Shown in pieces: positions 33,160 through 42,310 of a DNA stretch of 64,000 bases. The notes under the pieces were generated by a model. That model saw nothing but the letters and a program-made list of their open reading frames with translations, had not been told where the DNA came from and ran no database searches. Positions within the stretch are counted from its first letter, which is position 1, and every line of letters begins with the position of its first letter. Both the position numbers and the translations under genes were made by a program. Source of the stretch: a bacterium (lineage in GTDB: Bacteria; Elusimicrobiota; Elusimicrobia; Elusimicrobiales; UBA9959); assembly GCA_021811185.1 (NCBI GenBank), contig JAJZPL010000007.1, positions 1 through 64,000 of the forward strand, read 5' to 3'.

Positions 33160-33882
33160 CTATTCCGGCAGCTGCACCTCCACCGTCATCCCGGGCTTCA
33201 GCAGTTCGTCCGGGTTGTAAAAGCTGACTTTTACGGCGTACACCAGCCTGGTGCGTTCTTTGCGCGTCTGCACGTTCTTGGGCGTGAACTCCGCCTCGGA
33301 ATAGATCACCGAGATCCGCCCGGGGAAGGTCGCCCCCGCTTCGGGCAGGAAGGCCTTTACCTCCATGCCGGGCTTAAGTCTGGCCAGCAGGTCGTGCGGC
33401 ACGTAGATGTAGGCCCACACCTCCGAGAGGTCCGCCACGGTAGCCAGCTTGGTCCCAGGCGCCACCAGCTCGCCGTTCTCGCGGTAGGTGTAAAGCGTGC
33501 GCCCGTTCACGGGGGACTTTATGGAGCACCACTCCACCTTAAGGGCGGAATCGTCCCGCCTGTATTTCAGCCGGTCGTAATTTTCCTTGGAGACCGAGCC
33601 GCCCTTGAACAGTTCCGCGGCGCGCTTAAAATCGTCGGCGGCTATGCCGGCGGCGAGCCTGGCGTCGGAGCAGTCGAGGTCCGCCACCGTCTGCCCCTTC
33701 TTAACCCGGTCGCCCTCGCGCGTGCCGTAGGCGGTTATAGTCCCGGAGATGCGGGCCGAAAGGTCTATCTCGGTGGCCTCCACGGTGCCGCTGTAGCGGA
33801 AGTCCCGCCCCGAGCGGACCTTTAAGAAGATCCCGACGGCCACGGCCAGCAGTATTATTACCGGTATTATTTTTTTCTTCAT
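33160..33882 (-). CDS. HlyD/YbhG-type periplasmic adaptor of the ABC exporter
   Basis: A 240-residue membrane-fusion protein with one N-terminal anchor (KIIPVIILLAVAVGIFL), the biotinyl-lipoyl region FRYSGTVEATEIDLSARISG ... GDRVKKGQTVADLDC, a short helical hairpin and the CSIKSPVNGRTL second half, ending in a beta-barrel. It is shorter than RND adaptors, as usual for ABC-type MacA/YbhG relatives. Its start overlaps the TolC-like gene by 4 nt. Confidence 0.86.
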   Translation of the reverse strand: MKKKIIPVIILLAVAVGIFLKVRSGRDFRYSGTVEATEIDLSARISGTITAYGTREGDRVKKGQTVADLDCSDARLAAGIAADDFKRAAELFKGGSVSKENYDRLKYRRDDSALKVEWCSIKSPVNGRTLYTYRENGELVAPGTKLATVADLSEVWAYIYVPHDLLARLKPGMEVKAFLPEAGATFPGRISVIYSEAEFTPKNVQTRKERTRLVYAVKVSFYNPDELLKPGMTVEVQLPE

Positions 33883-35225
33883 AGCTTCTCCTCCGAAAGA
33901 CTTTCCAGCTGGGCGAGTTTTATCAGGATCTCGGCGTTGGCGGCGGCCGCGGTGGTCTTGGCCTGCAGCTCCTTGAGATTCGCGCTCTCCACTTCCAGCC
34001 AGGTGGCGCCGCCGGCTTTGTACGCTTCGTAGGCCAGCTTGGCGGCCTCGGCGGCGTCGTCCAGAGCGTCGATATTGATGACCTGTTCCTCCATAAGCGC
34101 CCGGTAAGAATCCAGCGCCTTGTTATAATCAAGCCCGGCGGCTTTTATCGCCTCGTCGCGTTTCGCGGCGGCCGCGGCGGCGTTCAGCAGGCTCTCCTTG
34201 CGCCTGTCGGCCAGCCGGCCGTCTTCGAATAAGGGCAGGCTGAGGGCCAGCCCGGCGGAGTTCTGCAGGAAGGAATACAGGTTGGGACCGTTGGGGTAAT
34301 CTATGGAACTGCGCGCGCTTAAGGTCAGGCGCGGCAGCCGTTCCGCCTTGTAGCCGTCGGCCGCGGCGCGGTAAGCGCCCGCCGACTCCGCAAGCGCGGT
34401 AACCGAGGGCAGCGAGCCGCTCAGCCCGCTTTCCGCGGCCGGCATCAGGCGGTGGAGGCTCTTCTCGTAGGGTTCGGCCTTGACCAGCAGGCCGGGAGCT
34501 CCGACGTAATCCCGGCCGGCGAGGCGGGCGTCCAGCGGCAAGCCCTCTGCCTCGGGGACGGCCACGCCGGTAATATACCCGAAATCGCGCAACGCTCCCG
34601 AGAGGTCGGAACGGGCCTGCAGCAGGTCGCGGCGGCGCGCCAGGGTTTCCTGCCTGGCCCGTATGGCGTCCAGGCGGCTGCGGGTGCCGGCTTTTTCCGA
34701 GAGTTCGATATCTTTGTACTGCGCCAGGGAAAGCTGCAGGTTCTCGCCTATAAGGTAAACTTTTTCCAGCGCCAATTGCAGCCCGAAATAGGCCACCCTG
34801 GCCTTGAGCAAAGTCTGCCGCCGCGCGTTCTCGGCCTCGGCGGAGCGGGCCGAGGCGTTAAGGCGCGCGGCCTCGCGGCCCGCGCGCAGGGTTCCCCCGT
34901 CCAGCGTCCAGGAGGCGGCGGGCCCAATGGAATAATTCCAGTTGTCTCCGAGTTTTTTGACGCCTCCCATGGCCGGGGGCAGGGCTATGGCCGGAACAAC
35001 TTTGGCGTACCTCAGGCTGCCCTCCAGGCTGAGCCTGGGGCTTAACAGCGTGGCCGAAGCGTCCGCCGCGGCGCGCGCGGCCTCGGCGGTGAATTTAACG
35101 CTTTTGTACTGGTTATTAGTGGACAGCGCGCTCTGCTCGGCGTCTTTCAGCGTTACGCTGAATTCGGCGGCCCCCGCCGCCAGGGGCGCGGCCGCGAGCG
35201 CCGCCATGAAGATAATTTTTTTCAT
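33879..35225 (-). CDS. TolC-family outer-membrane channel of the ABC exporter
   Basis: A 448-residue exported protein with a signal peptide MKKIIFMAALAAAPLAAGAAE, then SVTLKDAEQSALSTNNQYK and two long helical repeats typical of TolC/OEP (LSLEGSLRYAKVVP; GLALSLPLFEDGRLADRRK). The start at 35225 overlaps the TetR stop (ATGA); the open frame beyond it lies within the TetR gene. It provides the outer-membrane exit for the HlyD-ABC system. Confidence 0.86.
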   Translation of the reverse strand: MKKIIFMAALAAAPLAAGAAEFSVTLKDAEQSALSTNNQYKSVKFTAEAARAAADASATLLSPRLSLEGSLRYAKVVPAIALPPAMGGVKKLGDNWNYSIGPAASWTLDGGTLRAGREAARLNASARSAEAENARRQTLLKARVAYFGLQLALEKVYLIGENLQLSLAQYKDIELSEKAGTRSRLDAIRARQETLARRRDLLQARSDLSGALRDFGYITGVAVPEAEGLPLDARLAGRDYVGAPGLLVKAEPYEKSLHRLMPAAESGLSGSLPSVTALAESAGAYRAAADGYKAERLPRLTLSARSSIDYPNGPNLYSFLQNSAGLALSLPLFEDGRLADRRKESLLNAAAAAAKRDEAIKAAGLDYNKALDSYRALMEEQVINIDALDDAAEAAKLAYEAYKAGGATWLEVESANLKELQAKTTAAAANAEILIKLAQLESLSEEKL

Positions 35226-35851
35226 AAACCTACTCCCCGCAGGGCTATCTCCGCCCTGCCGTTTATTCCCTCGTCGGAAAAGAATTCCTGCAATAGATCC
35301 TCCAGTTTTATCCCCCCGACGCTTTTGACCCTGTTGCGCTCCAGCACCCCGCTCATCAGGACAGGCATTACCATCACCGGGAGCAGCGTTCCTACCAGAT
35401 AAGGAAGAGAACGCTCCTTGACCGCGCTGCGCGGCCGGCACTGCCGCGCCAGGTCCGACAGGTGACCGATATGCTCGGTGAAATTCCCGCTTAAAAAAAG
35501 GAACGCCTCCCGCTTGCCGTAAGCCAGGTCCGCCAGCAGCAGGGGTAAAGCCTTTCTCATCTCGCGCGCGAACTTGCCCAATTCCACCAGCGCTCCCTTT
35601 AATTTTTCCCTGGGCTCCCCCGCCACCGCGGTCTCTGAGCGCAATTTAAGCATAAATTCGGCGTATACTTCTTTGAGTATTAACTTGGTGAATTCTTCTT
35701 TGGAGCCGAAATAGTAGGCGAACATGCCGGTGTTCACCCCGGCCAGGCGGCAGGCCCCGCGCACTGTGAGGCCGGCCAGGCCCTTTTCCTGCAGGAGCTT
35801 GCGGCCCGCGGCTTTGATCTTTATATCCGTACCTGATGCCGGTCTTGACAT
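35222..35851 (-). CDS. TetR-family repressor of the ABC exporter operon
   Basis: A 209-residue regulator with the TetR DNA-binding domain DIKIKAAGRKLLQEKGLAGL, TVRGACRLAGVNTGMFAYYF and GSKEEFTKLIL; the C-terminal part fits the CerR/YbiH-like ligand domain loosely. The GGAGGTGG ribosome site and a perfect upstream promoter fix the start. It heads the seven-gene operon ending at 29257. Confidence 0.9.
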   Translation of the reverse strand: MSRPASGTDIKIKAAGRKLLQEKGLAGLTVRGACRLAGVNTGMFAYYFGSKEEFTKLILKEVYAEFMLKLRSETAVAGEPREKLKGALVELGKFAREMRKALPLLLADLAYGKREAFLFLSGNFTEHIGHLSDLARQCRPRSAVKERSLPYLVGTLLPVMVMPVLMSGVLERNRVKSVGGIKLEDLLQEFFSDEGINGRAEIALRGVGL

Positions 35852-35866
35852 ACCACCTCCGCTGTT

Positions 35867-35889
35867 TATTATACGGCTGCATAATTATA
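35867..35889. promoter_or_regulatory. AT-rich repeat at the second tetR promoter: candidate operator
   Basis: ATTAT and ATAAT halves face each other around ACGGCTGC, and GTATAAT occurs twice as a direct repeat on the minus strand. The element covers the -10 and the predicted start site. Confidence 0.45.
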
Positions 35890-35912
35890 CACGCGGATAA
35901 GTATTTTGTCAA
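35884..35912 (-). promoter_or_regulatory. Perfect-consensus promoter of the ABC exporter operon
   Basis: TTGACA (complement at 35907-35912), 17-bp spacer, TATAAT (complement at 35884-35889): an exact match at both hexamers. Confidence 0.82.
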
Positions 35913-35922
35913 GCGGGCAAAT

Positions 35923-35958
35923 AAAAAACCGCCGCCCTTTTCAGGACGGCGGTTCTAA
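35923..35958 (-). terminator. Rho-independent terminator of the RRM gene
   Basis: AACCGCCG / CGGCGGTT stem with one internal mismatch, followed on the minus strand by a run of six T (complement of A at 35923-35928). It lies between the RRM gene and the exporter promoter. Confidence 0.82.
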
Positions 35959-35977
35959 AACCGTTAAAGGATTTTAG

Positions 35978-36328
35978 TTACCACTTGTCGCCGTAGCCGC
36001 CGCCCTGGCCGCGGCCACCGCGATCGCCACCGCGACCGCCGCGATCACCACCACCGAAACCGCCAGTGCGGGGGCGGGATTCCATGGGGCGAGCTTCGTT
36101 CACGGTCAGCTTGCGGCCGCCGAAATCGGCGCCGTTCAGCTTTTCCATGGCGGCAACGGCTTCCTCGTCGTTCGGCATCTCAACGAAGCCGAAACCGCGG
36201 GACTGGCCGGAGTACTTGTCGGTGATCAGCTTAGCGCTGGAAACCTGACCGTAGGTACCGAAAAGGCCGTTAAGCTCTTCCTCGGTGGTTTTGAAGGGCA
36301 GACCGCCCACGTATATTCTCTTGCTCAT
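35978..36328 (-). CDS. Glycine-rich RRM RNA-binding protein
   Basis: A 116-residue protein with one RNA-recognition motif: RNP2 is RIYVGGLPF (residues 4-12) and RNP1 is RGFGFVEM (about 44-51). The last ~30 residues are an Arg-Gly-Gly-rich tail (GGGDRGGRGGDRGGRGQGGG). Such small bacterial and cyanobacterial RRM proteins bind single-stranded RNA and are often cold-induced. The AGGAGGA ribosome site is strong, and the transcript appears to carry a leader of about 110 nt, which would fit cold or stress control. Confidence 0.92.
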   Translation of the reverse strand: MSKRIYVGGLPFKTTEEELNGLFGTYGQVSSAKLITDKYSGQSRGFGFVEMPNDEEAVAAMEKLNGADFGGRKLTVNEARPMESRPRTGGFGGGDRGGRGGDRGGRGQGGGYGDKW

Positions 36329-36444
36329 TGTACTATCCTCCTAGCTATCTTTACCTGATCTCAACTCTCTCTGCGCTTTCCTTACTCTACTGCTAGCAGG
36401 ATAGGCTTCGAAAAATCTTGAGCTCTCGGTTTGACTACCCTTTA

Positions 36445-36473
36445 AGTATGACATTATTCCGGCAAAAGGTCAA
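36445..36473 (-). promoter_or_regulatory. Promoter of the RRM gene with a long leader
   Basis: TTGACC (complement at 36468-36473), 17-bp spacer and CATACT (complement at 36445-36450). Initiation near 36438 leaves about 110 nt of untranslated leader before 36328. Confidence 0.55.
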
Positions 36474-36504
36474 GCGAAAAGTACTATACTGCGCCCTGTT
36501 CCCC

Positions 36505-36954
36505 CTATTCGCCGATATCTTCGTTCCAGAGTTCAGGCCTGGCCTCTATAAAATCGGCCATCAGCCGCTTGCATTCCGGCAGGTCCAGGTTCACCAGCTT
36601 CACGAATTTACGGGAGTAGCTCTCTGGCCCCTTGAAGGTCTTGTTCTCCCCTATCACCACGGTGGGGATCTTGTAGAGCAGGATGGCCCCGGTGCACATG
36701 GAGCAGGGCGAAAGGGTGGAATAGATCACGCATTCCTTATAGACGGAGGCCTTCAGCCGTCCGGCGCTCTCCAGACAGTCCATTTCCGCGTGCAGGATGG
36801 CGGACTTCTTCTGCACCCGGCGGTTATGCCCGCGGCCTATGATCTTACCCTTCCTTACGAGGACGGCGCCAATGGGGATGCCCCCCTCTTTGAGGCCCTT
36901 GCGGGCTTCGGCCAGGGCGGCCTTCATGAATTTGTGGTGTACGGACTGGCGCAT
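36505..36954 (-). CDS. Yeast-type (FCY1-like) cytosine/nucleoside deaminase
   Basis: A 149-residue zinc deaminase. The zinc site is HAEMDCLES (His-Ala-Glu with catalytic Glu) and SPCSMCTGAILLY (PCxxC). The stretch after it (IPTVVIGENKTFKGPESY) and the C-terminal FIEARPELWNEDIGE closely follow yeast cytosine deaminase rather than TadA or bacterial CodA, so pyrimidine salvage (cytosine to uracil) is the best guess; other small bases remain possible. It is 8 nt downstream of the next gene's stop on the same strand. Confidence 0.82.
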   Translation of the reverse strand: MRQSVHHKFMKAALAEARKGLKEGGIPIGAVLVRKGKIIGRGHNRRVQKKSAILHAEMDCLESAGRLKASVYKECVIYSTLSPCSMCTGAILLYKIPTVVIGENKTFKGPESYSRKFVKLVNLDLPECKRLMADFIEARPELWNEDIGE

Positions 36955-36962
36955 GCGGCCTC

Positions 36963-37490
36963 CTAAGGCTTAAAGACCCTCATCTTGGCGGCGGCGGGCG
37001 GCACCCGCACCTTGCCCTTGCCCTCGGCGTTCTCCCGCGCGGAGCGGTAAAGGATGCCGTGGATATTACCCGCCAGCCCCATAAAAGAGAACTCGGCGCG
37101 CTTGAATTTATTGGAGAAGACCAGCATGCCGCGCCCCATGGCCGAAGTGATCTTAAGCGACTCGGGGCCGGCCGGGCAGGCGACCGCGTCGAAATTCAAC
37201 TGCGGTTTGACGAAGACATGGACCTTCACGGCATAACAGGCAAGTTCCCCGGAAGAAACGGTAAATTCCCCGTTAAAACCGCTGCCGCTCTTGCCGGGCC
37301 CGGAGGCGCTGTAGGAGCCGCGGGAGTTCCCCGCTTCATTTTTAACCTCTACCGCCACGTCGTACTTGATGTCGCCGCCGTAAACGCGCCCTTCCCAACT
37401 GCCGGACGCTTTTCCGATCATGACCGGCTGGGCGGCGTTGAGGCCGCCGGGCAACAGGAACAACAGGGCGATCAATAAACTCTTGAACAT
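36963..37490 (-). CDS. Exported protein of unknown function
   Basis: A 175-residue protein with a signal peptide (MFKSLLIALLFLLPGGLNAA). The mature part looks like a small beta sandwich (ASGSWEGRVYGGDIKYDVAVE ... GFNGEFTVSSGELACY) and ends in a basic segment. Two cysteines (about 84 and 104) could form a disulfide. No family recognised. Its start lies inside the 3' end of the RlmI-like gene (19-nt overlap), so it is translated with it. Confidence 0.55.
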   Translation of the reverse strand: MFKSLLIALLFLLPGGLNAAQPVMIGKASGSWEGRVYGGDIKYDVAVEVKNEAGNSRGSYSASGPGKSGSGFNGEFTVSSGELACYAVKVHVFVKPQLNFDAVACPAGPESLKITSAMGRGMLVFSNKFKRAEFSFMGLAGNIHGILYRSARENAEGKGKVRVPPAAAKMRVFKP

Positions 37491-38659
37491 ATCACCTTAA
37501 GGTATTCGCCTTCCGGGTAGTCGGCCGCCACGGGATGGTCGGGGCCGGCGCCGGATTTCCTGAGGATCTGCACGCGCCGCCCGGAGTTGGAAGCCGCGCC
37601 GCGCACGATGAACGAGAATTCGTCCATGGAGACCATGCCGCTGCACGAGCAGGTCACGAAGAAGCCCCCCTCCTCCACCAGCGAGAGCGCCAGGCGGTTG
37701 AAGTCGCGGTACTTGAAAATGCCCTTGTCCCGCTCTTCGCGGTTGGCCACCAGCTTATAGGGGTCCAGCACCACCATGCCGTAGCGGCGCTTCAGGCTGA
37801 GCATCTGGCGCATGTAGGTAAAAGCGTCGGCGCAGACAGGGTCCATCTTAACCTTGTTGATATTGGCGTTGCGCTTGGAGAGCTCGCTGGCTTCCGGGTC
37901 CAGCTCTACGCAGGTCACGCCCTGCGCGCCGCCGAGCTTGCCGGCGTAGATGCCGAAGCCGCCGGTATAGGCGCAGATGTCCAGCACGCTCTTGCCGCCG
38001 GCGAAGGAGGAGGCGAACAGGCGGTTCTCGCGCTGGTCGCAGAAAAAGCCGGTCTTGCGCCCGGACTGCATGTCGACCTCGAACTGCACCCCGTTCTCGG
38101 TGATGCGCGTCTTGCGGGCGGGGCCGGTCCCGGGCTTTATCGTGAAGCCTTCCATGTCCTGGGTATAGGAGCTGGCGCGGTGGTGGAACACGGCGTTGGG
38201 GAAATGCTTGCGGAAGGCGGCCTCGATGTTGGGCCACAGCCGGTACATGCCGAGCGAGTAGAATTCCAGCGAGATATCGTCGTTGTACTTGTCCACGGTG
38301 ATGCCGGGCAGGCCGTCGCCGTAGTCGTGGATCAGGCGGTAGGCGTTGGTGGTGGCCGGCAGCTTCAGCATGTCGTGGCGCAGCGCTATCGCGCGCCCGA
38401 CGCGCTCTTCCAGGAAGTCGTCGATGCTGAAGGTGTCGGGGTTATTGCGCGAGAAGATGCGCAGCGTGATCTGGCTGCGCGGGTTGTACAGCGCCACGCC
38501 GTAGGGGTTGTTGTTCTTGTCGTAGACGGCCACCATCGCGCCCGGCTCGGCGCGGTCGCAGGTGTCGATCATGCGCTTGAAGGCGTTGGGCCCGGCGGGC
38601 GCGTGCGAAAGCTTGACCCTGGGCAGACCGCCGGCGATAGAGAATATTTTTTCAGCCAT
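37472..38659 (-). CDS. RlmI-like class I rRNA cytosine methyltransferase
   Basis: A 395-residue SAM-dependent methylase of the RlmI/RlmK COG1092 family. It has an N-terminal PUA-like domain (GAMVAVYDKNNNPYGVALYNP), a middle EEHEA-type domain (LIHDYGDGLPGITVDKYND) and a Rossmann methylase: TGFFCDQRENR, VLDICAYTGGFGIYAG, VTCVELDPEA, MVVLDPYKL and FVTCSCSG. The family methylates C5 of a 23S rRNA cytosine. The start at 38659 follows a TATAAT box by 6 nt with no ribosome site (leaderless); the longer frame is excluded. Confidence 0.88.
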   Translation of the reverse strand: MAEKIFSIAGGLPRVKLSHAPAGPNAFKRMIDTCDRAEPGAMVAVYDKNNNPYGVALYNPRSQITLRIFSRNNPDTFSIDDFLEERVGRAIALRHDMLKLPATTNAYRLIHDYGDGLPGITVDKYNDDISLEFYSLGMYRLWPNIEAAFRKHFPNAVFHHRASSYTQDMEGFTIKPGTGPARKTRITENGVQFEVDMQSGRKTGFFCDQRENRLFASSFAGGKSVLDICAYTGGFGIYAGKLGGAQGVTCVELDPEASELSKRNANINKVKMDPVCADAFTYMRQMLSLKRRYGMVVLDPYKLVANREERDKGIFKYRDFNRLALSLVEEGGFFVTCSCSGMVSMDEFSFIVRGAASNSGRRVQILRKSGAGPDHPVAADYPEGEYLKVICSRVY

Positions 38660-38665
38660 AAGTGT

Positions 38666-38671
38666 ATTATA
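38666..38671 (-). promoter_or_regulatory. TATAAT box 6 nt before the rlmI-like start (leaderless)
   Basis: Complement of ATTATA at 38666-38671 gives a perfect TATAAT, then 6 nt, then ATG; no Shine-Dalgarno lies between. Confidence 0.6.
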
Positions 38672-38688
38672 CCTTTTGAAAATGCCGC

Positions 38689-40056
38689 CTAATCCTTCAG
38701 GATATCTATCTTCCGCCACAGTCCCGAGCGGAACCGCAGCGTGAAGAAGACCGCGAGCAGGAAAACGTAGAAGCCGCCCCAGGCCCAGGCGTGGATCAGC
38801 TCGCCGCCGGCGCGGTGCGTGATGTACCACACGCCCGGCACGAACAGCAGCCAGGCCGCGGCGCTGGCGCCCAGCATCTGGAAGCGCGTGTCCCCCGCCC
38901 CGCGCAGGGCGTCCGCGAAGATCATGCCGATGGCGTCGAAAAAGATGAAGACGGCCAGCACGTTCATCACGGGCCTGGTCTTGGCGAGGATCTCCGCGTA
39001 TTCCGCGGAATTCCCTGCCCCGAAAATATTCACGAACAGCCCCGGCACGGCCACGAACAGGGCGCCCAGGAACAGCGCGTAAAGGCCCGCCATTTTCGCC
39101 GCGTTATAAGAGACCCGCATGGAAACGTCTGGCTTCCGCATGCCTATATATTTCCCCACCAGCGTCAGCCCGGCCAGCCCCAGGCCTATTACCGGCATGA
39201 AGGCGATCATGTTTATGGAGGCTATGATGTTGTTGGCGGCCAGCGACACTTCGTCCATGCCGCCGATGATGAAGATGAAAGCGCCGAAGGAGGCTATGTC
39301 CAGGAAGAAACCCACGCCGTTGGGCGCGCCGAACTTTACAAGCCTCGCGAACATGGGGCGGTGCACGGTCACCAGCCGGAAGGTGCGGTACCGGCGGCGG
39401 TTGTAGGCGGAGAAGATCATGCGCAGGTACAGCGCGGTCATCACCACCTGGCCCGCCACGGCAGCGTAGCCGGCGCCGCTTATCCCCAGGGCGGGCAGCG
39501 GCCCCCGGCCGAAGATCAGCAGCCAGGAGGCCAGCACGCACACGGCGTTGCCGGCCACGTTCACGGCCATCGGCGCCATGGTCTTGCCGCGCCCTACGAA
39601 GAAAGCCGCCAGCGCGGTGTTCAGGATGGGGAAGAGGGCGAAGGAGTTGAGGATGGCGAAGTAGGGCCTCTCCAGCGCCCGCACCGACGGGGCGTGGCCC
39701 GAGTGGTTTATGACGTAAAAACCCAGCGGGGTCAGCAGCAGGATGATAAACCCGGAGGCCAGCGCCAGCCAGACGCCCTGCCACACGGCCACGGACACGC
39801 TGGCCGCCTTGCCCCGGCCGTAATACTGCGCCACGAAGGCGTTGGTATAGGTGGCCGTGCCCATGAAGAAGCAGAGGAAGGTAAAGCTGAGGATGCCGGC
39901 GGGCACGCAGGCGGCCAGCGCGTCCGGGCTGTAATGCGCCAGAAACACGCGGTTGATGAACTGCATCACGGTGCCGGAGGCGGTGGAAAGGATAAGGGGG
40001 TAAGCCACGGCCAGCAGCTCGCCGGCGCCGCCTTCACCCCTGGTGAATAGTCTCAT
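38689..40056 (-). CDS. MATE-family multidrug efflux protein
   Basis: A 455-residue, roughly 12-helix MATE exporter, coupling Na+ or H+ entry to drug export. Conserved pieces: YPLILSTASGTVMQFINRVFLAHYS in two parts near the N-terminus, GTATYTNAFVAQYYGRGKA, AGNAVCVLASWLLIFGRG and FFDAIGMIFADALRGAGDT. No ribosome site is visible before the ATG. Substrate unknown; a second MATE gene (46685-48085) belongs to a different subgroup. Confidence 0.9.
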   Translation of the reverse strand: MRLFTRGEGGAGELLAVAYPLILSTASGTVMQFINRVFLAHYSPDALAACVPAGILSFTFLCFFMGTATYTNAFVAQYYGRGKAASVSVAVWQGVWLALASGFIILLLTPLGFYVINHSGHAPSVRALERPYFAILNSFALFPILNTALAAFFVGRGKTMAPMAVNVAGNAVCVLASWLLIFGRGPLPALGISGAGYAAVAGQVVMTALYLRMIFSAYNRRRYRTFRLVTVHRPMFARLVKFGAPNGVGFFLDIASFGAFIFIIGGMDEVSLAANNIIASINMIAFMPVIGLGLAGLTLVGKYIGMRKPDVSMRVSYNAAKMAGLYALFLGALFVAVPGLFVNIFGAGNSAEYAEILAKTRPVMNVLAVFIFFDAIGMIFADALRGAGDTRFQMLGASAAAWLLFVPGVWYITHRAGGELIHAWAWGGFYVFLLAVFFTLRFRSGLWRKIDILKD

Positions 40057-40120
40057 AAAATCCGGTTTTGGAGGTCCGCGTAAGCCCCGGCCGCCTTCGT
40101 CGGGGAGGCGGCGGCCGTGA

Positions 40121-40405
40121 TCAGAACTTTTCCATAACGTACGGGGCCGCCATGAGGGCGAGCCCGACGATAACGATATAGACGGTATTCACCACGAAAT
40201 ACGGGTAGACCATCAGGGCCACGCCGCATGCTATCTTGGGCACGTTCCCCTCGGCGCGGCCGCGGTTAAGGTAAAAATAGCCCACGCCGGAAAAAACAAG
40301 GCCGACGAAGATGCCCCACATGCTCATCCCCGCAAGAAGGCTGGCCACCCCGGCTTTGCCGCCGGACTGGCCAGTCGTCATGCCTAACAGCGAATCCTCG
40401 TTCAT
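40121..40405 (-). CDS. Small two-helix membrane protein of unknown function
   Basis: A 94-residue protein with a polar N-terminus and hydrophobic segments at about 27-47 and 65-90. FVGLVFSGVGYFYLNRGRAEGNVPKI resembles small membrane proteins with a short cytoplasmic loop, but no family is recognised. It begins 3 nt after the bipA stop codon on the same strand, so it is probably in the bipA transcript. Confidence 0.6.
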   Translation of the reverse strand: MNEDSLLGMTTGQSGGKAGVASLLAGMSMWGIFVGLVFSGVGYFYLNRGRAEGNVPKIACGVALMVYPYFVVNTVYIVIVGLALMAAPYVMEKF

Positions 40406-40408
40406 TAA

Positions 40409-42247
40409 TTAGTCTTCGACTTTCTCGCCGCGCTTGCGCTGGCTGTGGTCGAGGATCTTCTTGCGCAGCCGCAGGCTCTTGGGCGTGACTTCCACGAACT
40501 CGTCCTCTTCCACGTACTCGATGGCCTGCTCCAGGCTCATCCTGCGGGGAGGCGTCAGCGCCACGGACATGTCCGAGGTGGAGGAGCGCATATTGGTCTG
40601 CTTCTTTTCCTTGCACGGGTTGGTGACCAGGTCGTTGGAGCGGCAATGCTCGCCCACGATCTGTCCGGCGTAAACGTCCTCGCCGGTGCCTATGAACATG
40701 ATGCCGTGGTCCTGCAGGCCGTTAAGGGCGTAGCTGGCGGACGTACCCGATTCCTTGGCTATAAAAACCCCGTTGCGGCTGGGGCGGTTGAAGCCGCCCT
40801 CCGGCAGGAAGCCGTGGAAGGAGTGGTGCATCAGGCCCGAGCCTTTGGTGAAAGTCAGGAACTCGGATTTGAAGCCGATCAGGGCGCGGGAAGAAATGAC
40901 ATATTCGAAGCGGACTCGGCCGTCCTCGCCTATCGACATATTTTTGAGCTGCGCGCCGCGCGCGCCCAGGCCGTTCATCACGGCGCCCTGGAACTCGGCC
41001 GGCGAGTCCAGCATCAGCATTTCCACGGGTTCCACGGTAACACCGTTCTCTTCGTGCGTTATCACCACCATCTTGGAGACGCAGAGCTCGAAGCCCTCGC
41101 GGCGCATGGTTTCGATCAGGATGGCCAGGTGCAGTTCGCCGCGGCCGGCTACTTTGAAGCCGCCCATGCCGGGGATGTCCTCGACCTTCAAACCTACGTT
41201 GATCTGCTGCTCGCGGTACAGGCGGTCGCGCAGCTGCGTGGCGGTCACGAACTTGCCCTCGCGGCCGGAGAACGGGCCGTCGTTGGCGTAGAATTCCATC
41301 GAGACGGTGGGCTGCTCGATCTCCAGGCCGGGCAGCACGCCGGGGTTCTCGGTGTCGGACACGGTGTCGCCGACTTCGATGCCTTCGAGGCCGGCCACGG
41401 CGACGATGGCGCCGGAGCGGGCTTCCTTTATGATGACCCTCTCCATGCCCTGGTAGCCCATCAGCTGCATGACTTTGCGGGTTTTAAGTTCGGTGCCGGG
41501 GGAGCCCATGGAGATCTGCTGGCCCGAGGTGATCTTGCCCTGCACTATGCGGCCCACGCCGATGCGGCCGGTGTAGGAGCTGTAGTCGAGCATCGTCACC
41601 AGCATGCGCAGCGGCTGGTCGTCCAGGTCCAGGGGGCCGGGGACGTGCTTTACGATGGTCTCGAAGAGGGGCTTGAGGTCGTTGGTCTTCACCTTGTAGT
41701 CCATAGTGGCCCAGCCGTCGCGGCCGACGGCGTAGACTACGGGGAAGTCGAGCTGCGCGTCGCTGGCGCCGAGTTCCATGAACAGGGCGAAGACCTTGTC
41801 CAGAGTGGCGTGCGGGTCGCAGTTGAGGCGGTCGATCTTGTTGACGACCACGATGGGGCGCAGGCCGAGGGCGAGCGACTTCTTGAGCACGAAGCGGGTC
41901 TGGGGCATGGGCCCGTCGAGGGCGTCCACGAGCAGCAGCACTCCGTCCACCATGCGGAGCACGCGTTCCACTTCGCTGCCGAAGTCGGCGTGGCCCGGGG
42001 TGTCCACGATATGGATGGTGGTGTTGCCGTAGCGGACGGAGGTGTTCTTGGAAAGGATGGTGATGCCGCGCTCTCTTTCGAGGTCGTTGGAGTCCATGAT
42101 GCAGATGGCTTCTTCGCCGCTCTTGTCGTGGAAGGCGCCGGTCTGCTTGAGCATGGCGTCCAGCATGGTGGTTTTGCCGTGGTCGACGTGGGCGATGATG
42201 GCTATGTTGCGCAGGTCGGGCCGGCGCTTTGCGTTGTCTTGTTGCAT
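40409..42247 (-). CDS. typA: Ribosome-associated GTPase BipA/TypA
   Basis: A 612-residue translational GTPase that binds ribosomes and aids assembly, stress and cold adaptation. G-domain motifs: [10 protein letters not shown] (residues 19-28), [16 protein letters not shown], and [10 protein letters not shown]. The elongation-factor-like domains follow ([43 protein letters not shown]) and the BipA-specific C-terminus ends [20 protein letters not shown]. The start at 42247 has AAGGAGAA about 10 nt upstream; the extra ~80 codons upstream are the structured intergenic region. Confidence 0.95.
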   Translation of the reverse strand: MQQDNAKRRPDLRNIAIIAHVDHGKTTMLDAMLKQTGAFHDKSGEEAICIMDSNDLERERGITILSKNTSVRYGNTTIHIVDTPGHADFGSEVERVLRMVDGVLLLVDALDGPMPQTRFVLKKSLALGLRPIVVVNKIDRLNCDPHATLDKVFALFMELGASDAQLDFPVVYAVGRDGWATMDYKVKTNDLKPLFETIVKHVPGPLDLDDQPLRMLVTMLDYSSYTGRIGVGRIVQGKITSGQQISMGSPGTELKTRKVMQLMGYQGMERVIIKEARSGAIVAVAGLEGIEVGDTVSDTENPGVLPGLEIEQPTVSMEFYANDGPFSGREGKFVTATQLRDRLYREQQINVGLKVEDIPGMGGFKVAGRGELHLAILIETMRREGFELCVSKMVVITHEENGVTVEPVEMLMLDSPAEFQGAVMNGLGARGAQLKNMSIGEDGRVRFEYVISSRALIGFKSEFLTFTKGSGLMHHSFHGFLPEGGFNRPSRNGVFIAKESGTSASYALNGLQDHGIMFIGTGEDVYAGQIVGEHCRSNDLVTNPCKEKKQTNMRSSTSDMSVALTPPRRMSLEQAIEYVEEDEFVEVTPKSLRLRKKILDHSQRKRGEKVED

Positions 42248-42310
42248 GTGTGGTGTTCTCCTTAAAAATCCGTTATGTCCAAAAAATTCATTTCCGCTGG
42301 TTGTCTGGTC

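Noticed and set aside
40089-40116. GC-rich hairpin as a terminator between the small membrane protein gene and the MATE gene
   Set aside because: Stem is short with a loop of 14 nt and no T-run on either strand.
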